A DNA stretch of 64,000 nucleotides, taken from contig NZ_JAEMUW010000002.1 of the NCBI RefSeq assembly GCF_016598485.1, positions 186,001 to 250,000 on the forward strand, in the 5' to 3' direction. Source of the DNA: Micromonospora coerulea. GTDB taxonomy: Bacteria > Actinomycetota > Actinomycetes > Mycobacteriales > Micromonosporaceae. A program made the position numbers and the translations under genes. The notes under the pieces are model-generated. The model was given only the letters and a program-made list of their open reading frames with translations, ran no database searches and was not told where the DNA came from. This document shows positions 1-8,004 of the stretch, piece by piece. Positions within the stretch are counted from its first letter, which is position 1. Each line of letters begins with the position of its first letter.

Positions 1-1590
1 CCGGATGCCCTGCCGGACGGCCAGCTCCCCCACCTCGCCGAGGGTGGTCGGCAGGGACCGCTGCGTCGGGTGCCCGGCGTCCTGCACCACCAGGACCGGG
101 GTGTCCGCCGCCCGGCCGTGGGCCACCAGCGTCTCCGCGATCAGGCCGATGGTGTCGACCGCCATCAGCAGCACCACCGTGCCCCGCGATCGAGCCAGCG
201 CCGGCCAGTCCACCAGCGATCCGGGGTGCTCCGGGGGCAGGTGCCCGGAGACGACGGTGACGTCGTGGGCGACGCCGCGGTGGGTGACCGGCACGCCGGC
301 CAGGGCGGGTGCGGCCACCGCGCTGCTCACCCCGGGCACCAGCACCGTGTCGATCCCGGCGGCCGCGCAGGCCTGGACCTCCTCGTGGCCGCGCCCGAAG
401 ACGTACGGGTCGCCGCCCTTGAGCCGGACCACCCGCTTGCCGGCGCGGGCGTGCGCGACCAGGGTGTCGTTGATCGTGTCCTGCCCCATCGACGGCCCGC
501 GCGGCACCTTCGCCGCGTCGATCACCAGCACGTCCGGGCGCAGCCCGGCGAGCAGCCCGGTCGGGGCGAGCCGGTCGGCCACCACCACGTCCGCGGCGGC
601 CAGCAGCGCCTTCCCCCGTACGGTGATCAGGTCGTCGGGGCCGGGCCCGCCGCCCACGATGGCGACCTGGCCGGGGCGCAGGCCCGGGTCGTGGTGGTGA
701 TCGTGATGGTGGTGGTGGCCGGGACCGCCGGCCGGGTCGTCGGGGTGGTGGTGCGGGGTCTGCGGCCGGCCGACCTTGTCGGCGAAGCCGGGCAGCGCCA
801 CCCGGTACGCGCAGGTGTCACAGTTCATCCGGATGTCCCCGCGCCGCGCCTCGGTGTGCCGCTGCAGCACCAGGTCCGCCAGGGCGTCGCAGTCGCCGAT
901 CAGGTCGGCCACCCGCACGTCCAGCTCGGGGTGGTCGGCGGCGTACGCGTCGGTCTGCGCGACGATCCGGTCCGGCAGCACGCCGGCGAAGAGGAAGTAC
1001 GGGGCGACCACGATCCGCCGGGCGCCGAGCCGGCGCAGCCGCTCCAGCACGGCCGGCACGGACGGCTCCGCCAGGGAGATGAACCCCGGCTCGACGCCGG
1101 CGTAGCCGCGCCCCTCCCAGAGCAGGCGGGCCACCTTGGCGACCTCGGCGTTGGCGTCCGGGTCGGTGGAGCCGCGCCCGATCAGCGCCACCCAGGTGCC
1201 GGCCCGGTCGGCGCCGTCCGCGACGGCGTCGATCCGATCGGCGAGGATGTCGTGCAGCAGCGGGTGCGGCCCGAGCGGCCGGCCGTAGGCGTACCGCAGC
1301 CCGAGGTGGCGCTGCCGCTCCCGGGCCAGCGCGGCCGGGATGTCGCCCTTGCCGTGCCCGGCGGCGGCGAGCACCAGGGGCAGCGCCACCAGGTTCCGGT
1401 GTCCCCGGCCGGCCAGCGCGCCGACCGCGTCGGTCAGCGGCGGCCGGGACAGCTCGATGAAGCCCCCCTCGACGTCGTCGACGACGCCCCGGCGGCGGAT
1501 CCGGTCGACCAGCGCGGCGAACTGGGCGACGCCGGCGGCGCTGCGGGTGCCGTGCCCGACGATCAGCAGCGGGGTGCGGTCGGGGGTCAT
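1..1590 (-). CDS. cbiX-cobA: CbiX sirohydrochlorin cobaltochelatase fused to uroporphyrinogen-III C-methyltransferase (partial, cut by left edge)
   Basis: Bifunctional corrin-ring enzyme, truncated at its C-terminus by the window edge. Residues 1-265 are CbiX, which inserts cobalt into sirohydrochlorin; family histidines lie in VGHGTR (about residue 12) and in AGHGKGDIP. This part ends with MNCDTC (Cys257, Cys260) and a His-rich stretch (His280-282, 292-296, 298-300), features known from long Bacillus CbiX, which carries a 4Fe-4S cluster. The same frame continues without a stop into a SUMT domain from about residue 306 (GGGPGPDD, KGGDPYVFGRG, PGVSSA), which makes precorrin-2 from uroporphyrinogen III and SAM. 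I read the codons across 690-840 and the frame stays open. The ATG overlaps the cobH stop by one base. Last gene of the operon visible here. Confidence 0.9.
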   Translation of the reverse strand, partial: MTPDRTPLLIVGHGTRSAAGVAQFAALVDRIRRRGVVDDVEGGFIELSRPPLTDAVGALAGRGHRNLVALPLVLAAAGHGKGDIPAALARERQRHLGLRYAYGRPLGPHPLLHDILADRIDAVADGADRAGTWVALIGRGSTDPDANAEVAKVARLLWEGRGYAGVEPGFISLAEPSVPAVLERLRRLGARRIVVAPYFLFAGVLPDRIVAQTDAYAADHPELDVRVADLIGDCDALADLVLQRHTEARRGDIRMNCDTCAYRVALPGFADKVGRPQTPHHHPDDPAGGPGHHHHHDHHHDPGLRPGQVAIVGGGPGPDDLITVRGKALLAAADVVVADRLAPTGLLAGLRPDVLVIDAAKVPRGPSMGQDTINDTLVAHARAGKRVVRLKGGDPYVFGRGHEEVQACAAAGIDTVLVPGVSSAVAAPALAGVPVTHRGVAHDVTVVSGHLPPEHPGSLVDWPALARSRGTVVLLMAVDTIGLIAETLVAHGRAADTPVLVVQDAGHPTQRSLPTTLGEVGELAVRQGIR

Positions 1591-2183
1591 CACGTCTCCT
1601 CCAGGTAGAGCAGGGCGTTGAGGGCGGCGGCGGCCACCGCGGAGCCACCCTTCTCGCCCACGTTGGACACCGCGGGCAGGCCGCTGGCCCGCAGCGCGGC
1701 CTTGGACTCGGCCGCGCCGACGAAGCCGACCGGCAGCCCGACCACCAGGGCGGGCGCCGCGTCCAGGGCGATCAGCTCGACCAGCGCGGTCGGCGCGCAG
1801 CCGACCACCCAGACCGCGCCGGGTCCGACCCGGTCGTACGCGATCCGCACGGCCGCTGCCGAGCGGGTCAGGCCGGTGGCGCGGGCCAGCGCGGCGGCGG
1901 TCGGCTCGGCGACCGGGCAGACGATCTCCCGGTCCGCGCGGGTGATGCCGGCGGCGACCATCCACACGTCGGTGACCACCGGCGCGCCGGCGCGCAGCGC
2001 GGTCAGGCCACCGGCCAGGGCGGCCTCAGCGCAGACCAGGTCGGTGACGTAGTCAAGGTCGGCGCTTGCGTGCACCACCCGCTCGGTGACCGCCCGGGTC
2101 AGCGGCGGCAGGTGCGACAGGTCGACCCGGTCCTGCAGGATCCGGTAGGACTCCTGCTCGATGGGGTGCACCACCCGGCTCAC
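1590..2183 (-). CDS. cobH: Precorrin-8X methylmutase CobH/CbiC
   Basis: Moves the C11 methyl group to C12 of the corrin ring, turning precorrin-8X into hydrogenobyrinate, or the cobalt form into cobyrinate. The protein is 197 residues, normal for the family. It carries the conserved segment VVHASADLDY, whose His38 matches the catalytic histidine of the family, and the DVWMVAAGI and NVGEKGGSA regions. The GTG start at 2183 overlaps the transporter stop as GTGA, and the stop overlaps the ATG of cbiX-cobA, so it is translationally coupled on both sides. Cytosolic enzyme of the corrin pathway. Confidence 0.93.
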   Translation of the reverse strand: MSRVVHPIEQESYRILQDRVDLSHLPPLTRAVTERVVHASADLDYVTDLVCAEAALAGGLTALRAGAPVVTDVWMVAAGITRADREIVCPVAEPTAAALARATGLTRSAAAVRIAYDRVGPGAVWVVGCAPTALVELIALDAAPALVVGLPVGFVGAAESKAALRASGLPAVSNVGEKGGSAVAAAALNALLYLEET

Positions 2184-3259
2184 GAATCCACCTGCCCGTA
2201 GCGGCGGTCGTAGCCGCGCAGCCGCCAGAGGGCGACCGCGCCGCCCCAGGCGAGCACGAAGAGTGCCACCACGGCGTAGCCGAGCTGCTCGAAGTGGTCG
2301 CCGATCGAGGCGTACCCGGCGAGCGCGGTGAGGCCGAACCGGTCGGTGAGCAGCCCGGCCAGGTAGACACTGGCGACCAGCCCGCCGACCACCACGGTCA
2401 TCGCCGTCGTGGCCAGGTTGTACCAGAGTCGCCGGGCCGGCTGCCGGTAGGCCCACGAGTACGCGCGGGTCATCAGCAGGCTGTCCGCGGTGTCCATGGC
2501 GGACATCCCGGCGGCGAAGAGCAGCGGCAGGGTGAGCAGCGCGAACACGGGCAGCTTGCCGGCCGCCGCGGTGCTGGCCGACAGCGCCAGCAGGGTCACC
2601 TCGCTGGCCGTCTCCAGGCCGAGACCGAAGAGGAACCCGACCGGAGCCATGTGCCAGGAGGAACGGACCAGCGTCCGGGCGCGGGCGCCGAGGATCCGGT
2701 TCAGCAGACCCCGGTTGAGCATCAGCAGGTCCAGCTCCGACTCGTCCAGCGTCCCGCCGCGCAGCCGCCGCCAGAGCCGGGCCAGCCCGGTCAGCACCAC
2801 GGCGTTGAGCACGGCGACCAGCGCCAGGAACACGGTGGCGGCGACCACGGCGACGGTGGCGCCGACCTCGCGTATCCGGTCCATCCCGGTGCTGGTGAAG
2901 TGGGCCGAGGCGAGGCCGACCATCAGGGCCAGCAGCAGCACCACGGTGCTGTGCCCCAGGGCGAAGAAGAAGCCGACGCCGACCGGCCGCCGACCGCGCA
3001 GCAGCATCAGCCGGGTGGTGTCGTCGATCGCGGCGATGTGGTCGGCGTCGAAGGCGTGCCGGATGCCGAGCACGTACGCGAGGGTGCCGGCACCGGCGAG
3101 GCCGCCGGCCGCCACGGGCTGGTGGTTCCAGTACAGGTAGAGGCTGACGCCGACGATGTGCAGCATGGCTACGGCGCAGACGATGCCGCCGAGGCGTACC
3201 CGCTCGGCTCGGCTCCACCGGCCGGCGGGCGGGGCGGTGGCGGTCGGGGTGGCGGTCAT
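2180..3259 (-). CDS. NiCoT-family nickel/cobalt importer (HoxN/NixA type)
   Basis: Secondary transporter of the inner membrane, 359 residues with about eight hydrophobic segments. It has the NiCoT signature RHAFDADHIAAIDD (HX4DH) in the second helix, plus the family motifs LGHSTVV, FGLGLETASEV and GMSAMDTADSL. NiCoT proteins import Co2+ and Ni2+. Its place in the middle of the cobalamin operon, between a ferredoxin and cobH, argues that cobalt is the physiological substrate and that supply is controlled together with corrin synthesis. The ATG start overlaps the ferredoxin stop by four bases. The N-terminus is Thr/Ala/Pro-rich before the first helix. Confidence 0.92.
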   Translation of the reverse strand: MTATPTATAPPAGRWSRAERVRLGGIVCAVAMLHIVGVSLYLYWNHQPVAAGGLAGAGTLAYVLGIRHAFDADHIAAIDDTTRLMLLRGRRPVGVGFFFALGHSTVVLLLALMVGLASAHFTSTGMDRIREVGATVAVVAATVFLALVAVLNAVVLTGLARLWRRLRGGTLDESELDLLMLNRGLLNRILGARARTLVRSSWHMAPVGFLFGLGLETASEVTLLALSASTAAAGKLPVFALLTLPLLFAAGMSAMDTADSLLMTRAYSWAYRQPARRLWYNLATTAMTVVVGGLVASVYLAGLLTDRFGLTALAGYASIGDHFEQLGYAVVALFVLAWGGAVALWRLRGYDRRYGQVDS

Positions 3260-3444
3260 CGTTCTCCTCGGGGTTCGGGTTCGACGCGGATGGCGTCCAC
3301 GGGGCAGATCTCCAGGCATTCCAGGCAGCCGGTGCAGCGGTCGGTGACCCGCAGGCCGCCGGCGGTGGGGCGGATGGCGTGCACGGGGCAGGTGAGCAGG
3401 CAGGCGCCGCAGCCCTGGCAGGCGCCGATGGTCACGATCGCCAC
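3256..3444 (-). CDS. Small 2x[4Fe-4S] ferredoxin in the cobalamin operon
   Basis: A 62-residue protein with two bacterial-type cluster motifs, CQGCGACLLTCP and CTGCLECLEICP, which bind two 4Fe-4S clusters. It is likely a soluble electron carrier. Its position between cobJ and the cobalt importer suggests it serves a redox step of corrin synthesis, such as ring contraction or cobalt reduction; that role is inferred from context only. Two starts are possible: GTG at 3444, used here, with a GGGGG Shine-Dalgarno just upstream, or GTG at 3435, which would give the four-base GTGA overlap seen at most other junctions of this operon. Confidence 0.85.
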   Translation of the reverse strand: MAIVTIGACQGCGACLLTCPVHAIRPTAGGLRVTDRCTGCLECLEICPVDAIRVEPEPRGER

Positions 3445-5375
3445 CGGTACCCCCGTGGGGTGACCATCCGGCCGGCCACGACCCGGGTCTGCGTGCTGCC
3501 GACCACGACCACGCTGTACATGTCGACCAGCGCCGGGTCGAGGGTGGCCAGGGTGGCCAGGTGCACCCGTTCACCGGGACGGCTGGCGTTGCGCACCACG
3601 CCGACCGGGGTGTCCGGCGGGCGGTGCGCGGCGAAGGTCTCCAGCGCCGCGCCGAGCTGCCAGTCACGGGTGCGGCTGCGCGGGTTGTAGAGCAGGGCCA
3701 CGAAGTCGCCCCGGGCGGCGGCGGCGACCCGGCGCTCGATCACCGCCCACGGGGTGTGCAGGTCGGACAGGCTCAGGTAGGCGTGGTCGTGCCCGAGCGG
3801 CGCGCCGAGCAGCGCGGCCGCGGCGAGGGCGGCGGTCACCCCGGGCACCCCGACCACGTCGATCCGGTCGTCGGCGTGGTCCAGGGCGGGGCTGGCCATC
3901 GCGTACACCCCGGCGTCGCCGGAGCCGAGCAGCGCGACGGCGTGCCCGGCGGTGGCCTCGGCGACGGCGGCCCGGGCCCGTTCCTCCTCCGCGCCGAGCC
4001 CGCTGGCCAGCACCCGGGTGCCCGGCCGCAGCACGTCGCGGACCTGGTCGACGTACTGGTCCAGGCCGACGACCACGGCGGCCCGGCGCAGCTCGGCCAC
4101 CGCGCGCGGGGTGCGCAGGTCGGCCGCGCCGGGCCCGAGGCCGACGATCGCCAGCCGGCCGCGCGAGGCGTGCCGGGCGACCGCGACGGTCGCCATCGCC
4201 GACGCGGTCTTGGCCACCAGCAGCGCGCCGCCGCCGCGCAACGCGGCGGCCTCCGCGACGCTGGGGGTGCCGACCACGGCCCGGACCACCTCGCTGGGAT
4301 GCGGCACGTCGATCGCCGCCAGCTCCCCGGCCGGCCAGGTCTCCAGGGGTACGCCGAGGGCGTCGGCGGTCGCCACGATGCCTGCCTCGTCGGCCTTGAG
4401 GTCGACGCTGGCCAGGCAGCGCAGGCTCGCCGGGCTCAGGCCGGCGTCGGCGAGGACCCGGTGCAGCAGCTCGGTCACCTCGGCGGTGGGGACGCCACGG
4501 CTGGCGCCGATGCCGGCGACCAAAGACGGCGGGCGCAGCACGGCGGTCCGGTCGTCCAGCGGCACGACCCGGTCGGTGACCAGCAACCGGTAGCCCCGGT
4601 GCTCCCCGTCGGCACCGGTCGACGGCCGGTCCGGGGCGGCGAGCTGGACGTTCGGCGGCAGGGCGGGCAGCGGCCAGGTGGCGTCGGCGACCAGCCGGAC
4701 CGGCTCGCCGTCGAGGATGGCGCGGGTCACCGCGGCCATCGCCCCCTCGACGGGCCAGCCGAGGGTGTCCAGCCCGGGCAGGCCGGCCGCGTCGGTGGCG
4801 GTGCTGACCACCGGCCGCGCGTCGAGCAGCGCGCCGACCTCGGCGGCGAGGGCGTTCGCGCCGGCGGCGTGCCCGCCGAGCAGGGCGATCGCGTGCCGGG
4901 CCGCCTCGTCGACCACCACCACGGCCGGGTCGGTGCGCTTGTCACCGAGCAGCGGGCCGAGGATCCGGACCACCGCCCCGGTGGCGAGGAACGCCACCAC
5001 CGCGTCGCAGCCCGTCCAGGCGGCGCGCAGCGCGTCGGCGACGGTCTCCCCGTCGACGAGCTGGGCGTGCGGCCAGGCGTCGGCGAGGATCCGGGCGTGC
5101 CGCCGCCCGGCGCCGGTGGCCGCGACCAGCCCGACGGACGCCCGACCGTTCGGTGCGGCCACGCTCGTCGGCCGCGTTCGGCCGGTCGGGTCGCCGGGCC
5201 AGGTCGGGTCGGTCGGGACAGGGCTGGCCGGCCCGGTCGGGGCGCTGCTTCCCGTCGGGCCGCCGCTCCCGGTCGGAGCGCCGGGTCCGGTCGAGACGGC
5301 GGTAGCGGTGGTCGTGGTGGACGGGCCGGTGTGTGGCACGCATGCTCCCGGGCGGAGTTTCCGGTGGTGGGTCAC
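3432..5375 (-). CDS. cobJ: Fused CbiG (cobalt-precorrin-5A hydrolase-like) and precorrin-3B C17-methyltransferase CobJ/CbiH
   Basis: A 647-residue fusion. Residues 1-60 are a low-complexity Thr/Pro/Gly linker. Residues about 65-400 are CbiG, which in the anaerobic route opens the delta-lactone of cobalt-precorrin-5A (FLATGAVVRIL, LLGGHAAGAN, VAGIGASRGV, ASVDLKADEAG). Residues about 405-640 are CobJ/CbiH, the SAM-dependent C17 methyltransferase linked to ring contraction (VGLGPGAADL, LGSGDAGVYAMASP, VGVPGVTAA, LYNPRSRTR). Such CbiG-CobJ fusions are known in actinobacteria. The GTG start overlaps the cobL stop as GTGA, which fixes the start despite the poorly conserved first residues. Confidence 0.92.
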   Translation of the reverse strand: MTHHRKLRPGACVPHTGPSTTTTATAVSTGPGAPTGSGGPTGSSAPTGPASPVPTDPTWPGDPTGRTRPTSVAAPNGRASVGLVAATGAGRRHARILADAWPHAQLVDGETVADALRAAWTGCDAVVAFLATGAVVRILGPLLGDKRTDPAVVVVDEAARHAIALLGGHAAGANALAAEVGALLDARPVVSTATDAAGLPGLDTLGWPVEGAMAAVTRAILDGEPVRLVADATWPLPALPPNVQLAAPDRPSTGADGEHRGYRLLVTDRVVPLDDRTAVLRPPSLVAGIGASRGVPTAEVTELLHRVLADAGLSPASLRCLASVDLKADEAGIVATADALGVPLETWPAGELAAIDVPHPSEVVRAVVGTPSVAEAAALRGGGALLVAKTASAMATVAVARHASRGRLAIVGLGPGAADLRTPRAVAELRRAAVVVGLDQYVDQVRDVLRPGTRVLASGLGAEEERARAAVAEATAGHAVALLGSGDAGVYAMASPALDHADDRIDVVGVPGVTAALAAAALLGAPLGHDHAYLSLSDLHTPWAVIERRVAAAARGDFVALLYNPRSRTRDWQLGAALETFAAHRPPDTPVGVVRNASRPGERVHLATLATLDPALVDMYSVVVVGSTQTRVVAGRMVTPRGYRWRS

Positions 5376-6862
5376 GGTCGCTGTCCGGTGAGGACGACGA
5401 CGGGATTGGTGGCCGCGAGCCGGATCGACCCGCCGGGCAGGTCGGCGAGCCGCGCGGCGGAGAGCTGGCTGCCCTCGACGGCGTAGCCGGCTTCGCGGAG
5501 CAGCCGCACGGCCGGCGCGACCCGGTCCAGCGCGGCCAGGGTCACCACCACCCGCTCCGGGCGGCGGGTCGCCACGGCGGCGAGCACGTCCGCGCCGCCC
5601 CCGCCGACGAAGACCGCGTCCGGGTCGGGCAGCCCGTCGAGCGCGGCGGGTGCCCGGCCGGCGACGAGCCGGAGCTCGACACCGTGCCGGGCGGCGTTGG
5701 CGCGGATCAGGTCGACCGCCGCCGGGTCCCGTTCGACCGCGACGACGGCCGCGCCGAGCAGGGCGCACTCGATGCCGACCGAGCCGCTACCGGCCCCGAT
5801 GTCCCAGAGCAGCCGGCCCAGGCGGGGCCGGAGTCGGGCGACGGCGAGGGCGCGTACCTCCGCCTTGGTGATCATCGAGTCGCGGTGCGCGTACGCGGAT
5901 TCGGGCAGCGCCCACCCGCCGGCGGGCGCGGCGGCCGGCTGGTTGTCCACCCGCATCGGGCCGACCCCCGGCTCGCCGCACTCGGCGGGACCGGCGGCGG
6001 CCACCTCCGCGTCCGGGGTGCCGGGGGCGGCGGCCCGGGCCGGATCGGCGGTGGACGCGCCCGGGGCAAGGCTGAGCAGGACGTGCGGGTCGGCCCAGCG
6101 GCGTCCGGCGGCCTCCGCCGGCGTGGTCCAGGTGACCCGCTCGTCCGGGGTGCCCAGGTGCTCGGCCACCAGCAGGCGGCGGGACCAGCCGACCAGGCCG
6201 GCGCCGAGTTCGGCCGCGCCGGCGCCCGGGGCGGTGAGCACCGCGACTGCGGGCAGCGCCCGGCAGGCGTTCAGCGCCGGACGCGGGTCCCGCCCGTGCG
6301 CGGTGACCACCGCCGCCCCGTCCCACGGCAGCCCGGCGCGGGCGAACGCGGCGGCGACGCTGGACACCGCGGGCAGCACCCGCAGCGGCAGCCCGACCGC
6401 CCGCAGCCGCCGGACGATGCCGAAGAATCCGGGGTCGCCGCTGGCCAGCACGACGGCCGGGGTGCCCGCCGCGACGGCGCCGGTGAGCCGGTCCAGCGCG
6501 GCGGCGAGGGGGCCGAGGGCGACCGTGGCGCAGCCGGGCGGCACCGGCACGGCGGCAAGGTGCCGGGCCGCCCCGACCACCAGCCCCGCGCCGCCCAGCG
6601 CCCTCGCCAGGCCGGGATGGGCCGGGCGCCCCGCCGCGTCGATCCCCACCACGGTCACGACCGCTTCGCCGGACCCGGACGGCACTGCGTCGCTGGCCCC
6701 GACCATCCCGGCCATGCCCGACGTGCCGGCCGCGCCGGGACCCGGGCCCGATATACCTGTGAGGCATAAATATGCCGGAGAGGTATATCGCTCTCCGGCG
6801 GACTGGCCTCCGCCGCCGTCACCGACGGTCATCGCTGGTCCGAACTCGGATGGGGTGCTCAC
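5372..6862 (-). CDS. cobL: Precorrin-6Y C5,15-methyltransferase (decarboxylating) CobL (CbiE+CbiT)
   Basis: Methylates C5 and C15 and decarboxylates the C12 acetate of precorrin-6Y or its cobalt form. The CbiE half is at about residues 75-280 (ASGDPGFFGIVRRL, PAVSSVAAAFA). The CbiT half is at about 340-496, with the SAM-binding DIGAGSGSVGIE and VFVGGGG. An unusual Ala/Pro-rich linker of about 40 residues joins them. The GTG at 6862 overlaps the cbiD stop as GTGA, so coupling favours it, but the first 70 or so residues are unlike the family and span an AT-rich palindrome at 6750-6799. A later start, for example GTG at 6658, is possible; the upstream stretch may then be regulatory rather than coding. 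Confidence 0.9.
   Translation of the reverse strand: MSTPSEFGPAMTVGDGGGGQSAGERYTSPAYLCLTGISGPGPGAAGTSGMAGMVGASDAVPSGSGEAVVTVVGIDAAGRPAHPGLARALGGAGLVVGAARHLAAVPVPPGCATVALGPLAAALDRLTGAVAAGTPAVVLASGDPGFFGIVRRLRAVGLPLRVLPAVSSVAAAFARAGLPWDGAAVVTAHGRDPRPALNACRALPAVAVLTAPGAGAAELGAGLVGWSRRLLVAEHLGTPDERVTWTTPAEAAGRRWADPHVLLSLAPGASTADPARAAAPGTPDAEVAAAGPAECGEPGVGPMRVDNQPAAAPAGGWALPESAYAHRDSMITKAEVRALAVARLRPRLGRLLWDIGAGSGSVGIECALLGAAVVAVERDPAAVDLIRANAARHGVELRLVAGRAPAALDGLPDPDAVFVGGGGADVLAAVATRRPERVVVTLAALDRVAPAVRLLREAGYAVEGSQLSAARLADLPGGSIRLAATNPVVVLTGQRP
6750..6799. repeat. AT-rich palindrome with two mutually exclusive hairpins, inside the 5' part of cobL
   Basis: GATATACCT at 6750-6758 is the exact reverse complement of AGGTATATC at 6781-6789. 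GGCATA at 6763-6768 pairs with TATGCC at 6771-6776 about the same centre (6769.5). A second perfect stem, GCCGGAGAG (6774-6782) with CTCTCCGGC (6791-6799) around an 8-base loop, shares bases with the first, so only one can form at a time. The patch is strikingly AT-rich for this operon. It may be an inserted palindromic element, an operator or an attenuator-like RNA structure. Confidence 0.75.
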
Positions 6863-8004
6863 GCGGCCCACCGCCCCGAGGAGGCGACGGTGCGGGAGCC
6901 GGCGAAGTCCACCATGGCCACGTCGACCGTGACGGCGTGCCCGGCGAAGCGGAGCAGCACCTGCCGGACCCGGCGGCAGAGCAGGTCGCCCGCGGGGCCG
7001 AGCAGGCCGGCGGCCTCCCACAGCTCGTACGCGTGCCGCCCGGTGTTCGCCGCGGTGACCGCCGCGACGAGGTCGGCGTCGCCGCCCGCCTCGGCGGTCA
7101 CGGCACCGAGCAGGGACAGGTCAACCTTCGACCGGGTGTAGTGGGTCATCAGGACACCAGCGGCCAGCTTCGCAAGCTTGCCCGCCATGCCGACGAACAC
7201 CACCCCGGTCATCCCGTCCCCCACGGCGGCGGTGATCGCCGCGCCGGTGAAGTCGCCGACCTCGACGAAGCAGACCTCGGGCAGCTCCGGGAGCAGCGCC
7301 CGGGCGGCCCGTTCGGTACGGCCACCGGTGCAGAGCACCACCGTCCGCTCCCCCTGGGCCGCCATCACGTGCACCGCCTGGACCACGCTGGCCCGCCAGG
7401 AGGCGGTGGAGAACGGCCGGACGATGCCGGTGGTGCCGAGGATCGAGATGCCGCCGAGAATGCCGAGCCGCCGGTTGGTGGTCTTGCGGGCCATCACCTC
7501 GCCGCGCGGCACGCTGATCACCACCCGCACGCCCACCTCGGTCAGGTCGACCACCTCGGCAACGGCCTGCCCGATCATCCGGCGCGGGGTCTCGTTGATG
7601 GCCGGCCCGCCGACCTCCAGGCCCAGCCCTGGCTTGGTGACGGTGCCGACGCCGGGGCCGCCGTCCAGGCGCAGCCCGGGGCTGTCCCGCCAGTCCACGG
7701 TGGCGGTCAGCTCCGCGCCGTGGGTGACGTCCGGGTCGTCCCCGGCGTCCTTGACCACCACCGCCTCGGCCCGCCGCCGCGGCTCCACGTCGCAGCGGGC
7801 CACCGGGAAGGTGACCCGGCGGCCGGCCGGCAGCCCGATCTCCACGTCGCCCTGCGGCACGCCGGTGACCAGGGCGGTGACCGCCGCCTTGGCCGCGGCG
7901 GTGGCGCAGGCGCCGGTCGTCCAGCCGGTGCGCAGCGCGGTGGGGCGGACCTTCGCGGTACGCGGCAGGTCCGGCTCGCGCAGCGGCGGCTCGGCGTACG
8001 TCAT
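6859..8004 (-). CDS. cbiD: Cobalt-precorrin-5B (C1)-methyltransferase CbiD
   Basis: SAM-dependent methylation of C1 of the corrin ring, the step of the anaerobic (early-cobalt) pathway that has no sequence counterpart in the classic aerobic route. It is 381 residues, normal length, with the family N-terminal motif TGWTTGACATAAAKAA near residue 28, plus NETPRRMI and FVGMAGKLAKLAAGV. The ATG at 8004 overlaps the cobM stop as ATGA and its own stop overlaps the cobL start. Actinobacteria commonly carry CbiD in otherwise mixed pathways. Confidence 0.94.
   Translation of the reverse strand: MTYAEPPLREPDLPRTAKVRPTALRTGWTTGACATAAAKAAVTALVTGVPQGDVEIGLPAGRRVTFPVARCDVEPRRRAEAVVVKDAGDDPDVTHGAELTATVDWRDSPGLRLDGGPGVGTVTKPGLGLEVGGPAINETPRRMIGQAVAEVVDLTEVGVRVVISVPRGEVMARKTTNRRLGILGGISILGTTGIVRPFSTASWRASVVQAVHVMAAQGERTVVLCTGGRTERAARALLPELPEVCFVEVGDFTGAAITAAVGDGMTGVVFVGMAGKLAKLAAGVLMTHYTRSKVDLSLLGAVTAEAGGDADLVAAVTAANTGRHAYELWEAAGLLGPAGDLLCRRVRQVLLRFAGHAVTVDVAMVDFAGSRTVASSGRWAA

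Noticed and set aside
3256..3667. Longer N-terminus for the NiCoT transporter, reading through the ferredoxin gene
   Set aside because: The upstream frame is a shadow of the ferredoxin and cobJ genes; the ATG overlapping the ferredoxin stop fits the operon pattern.
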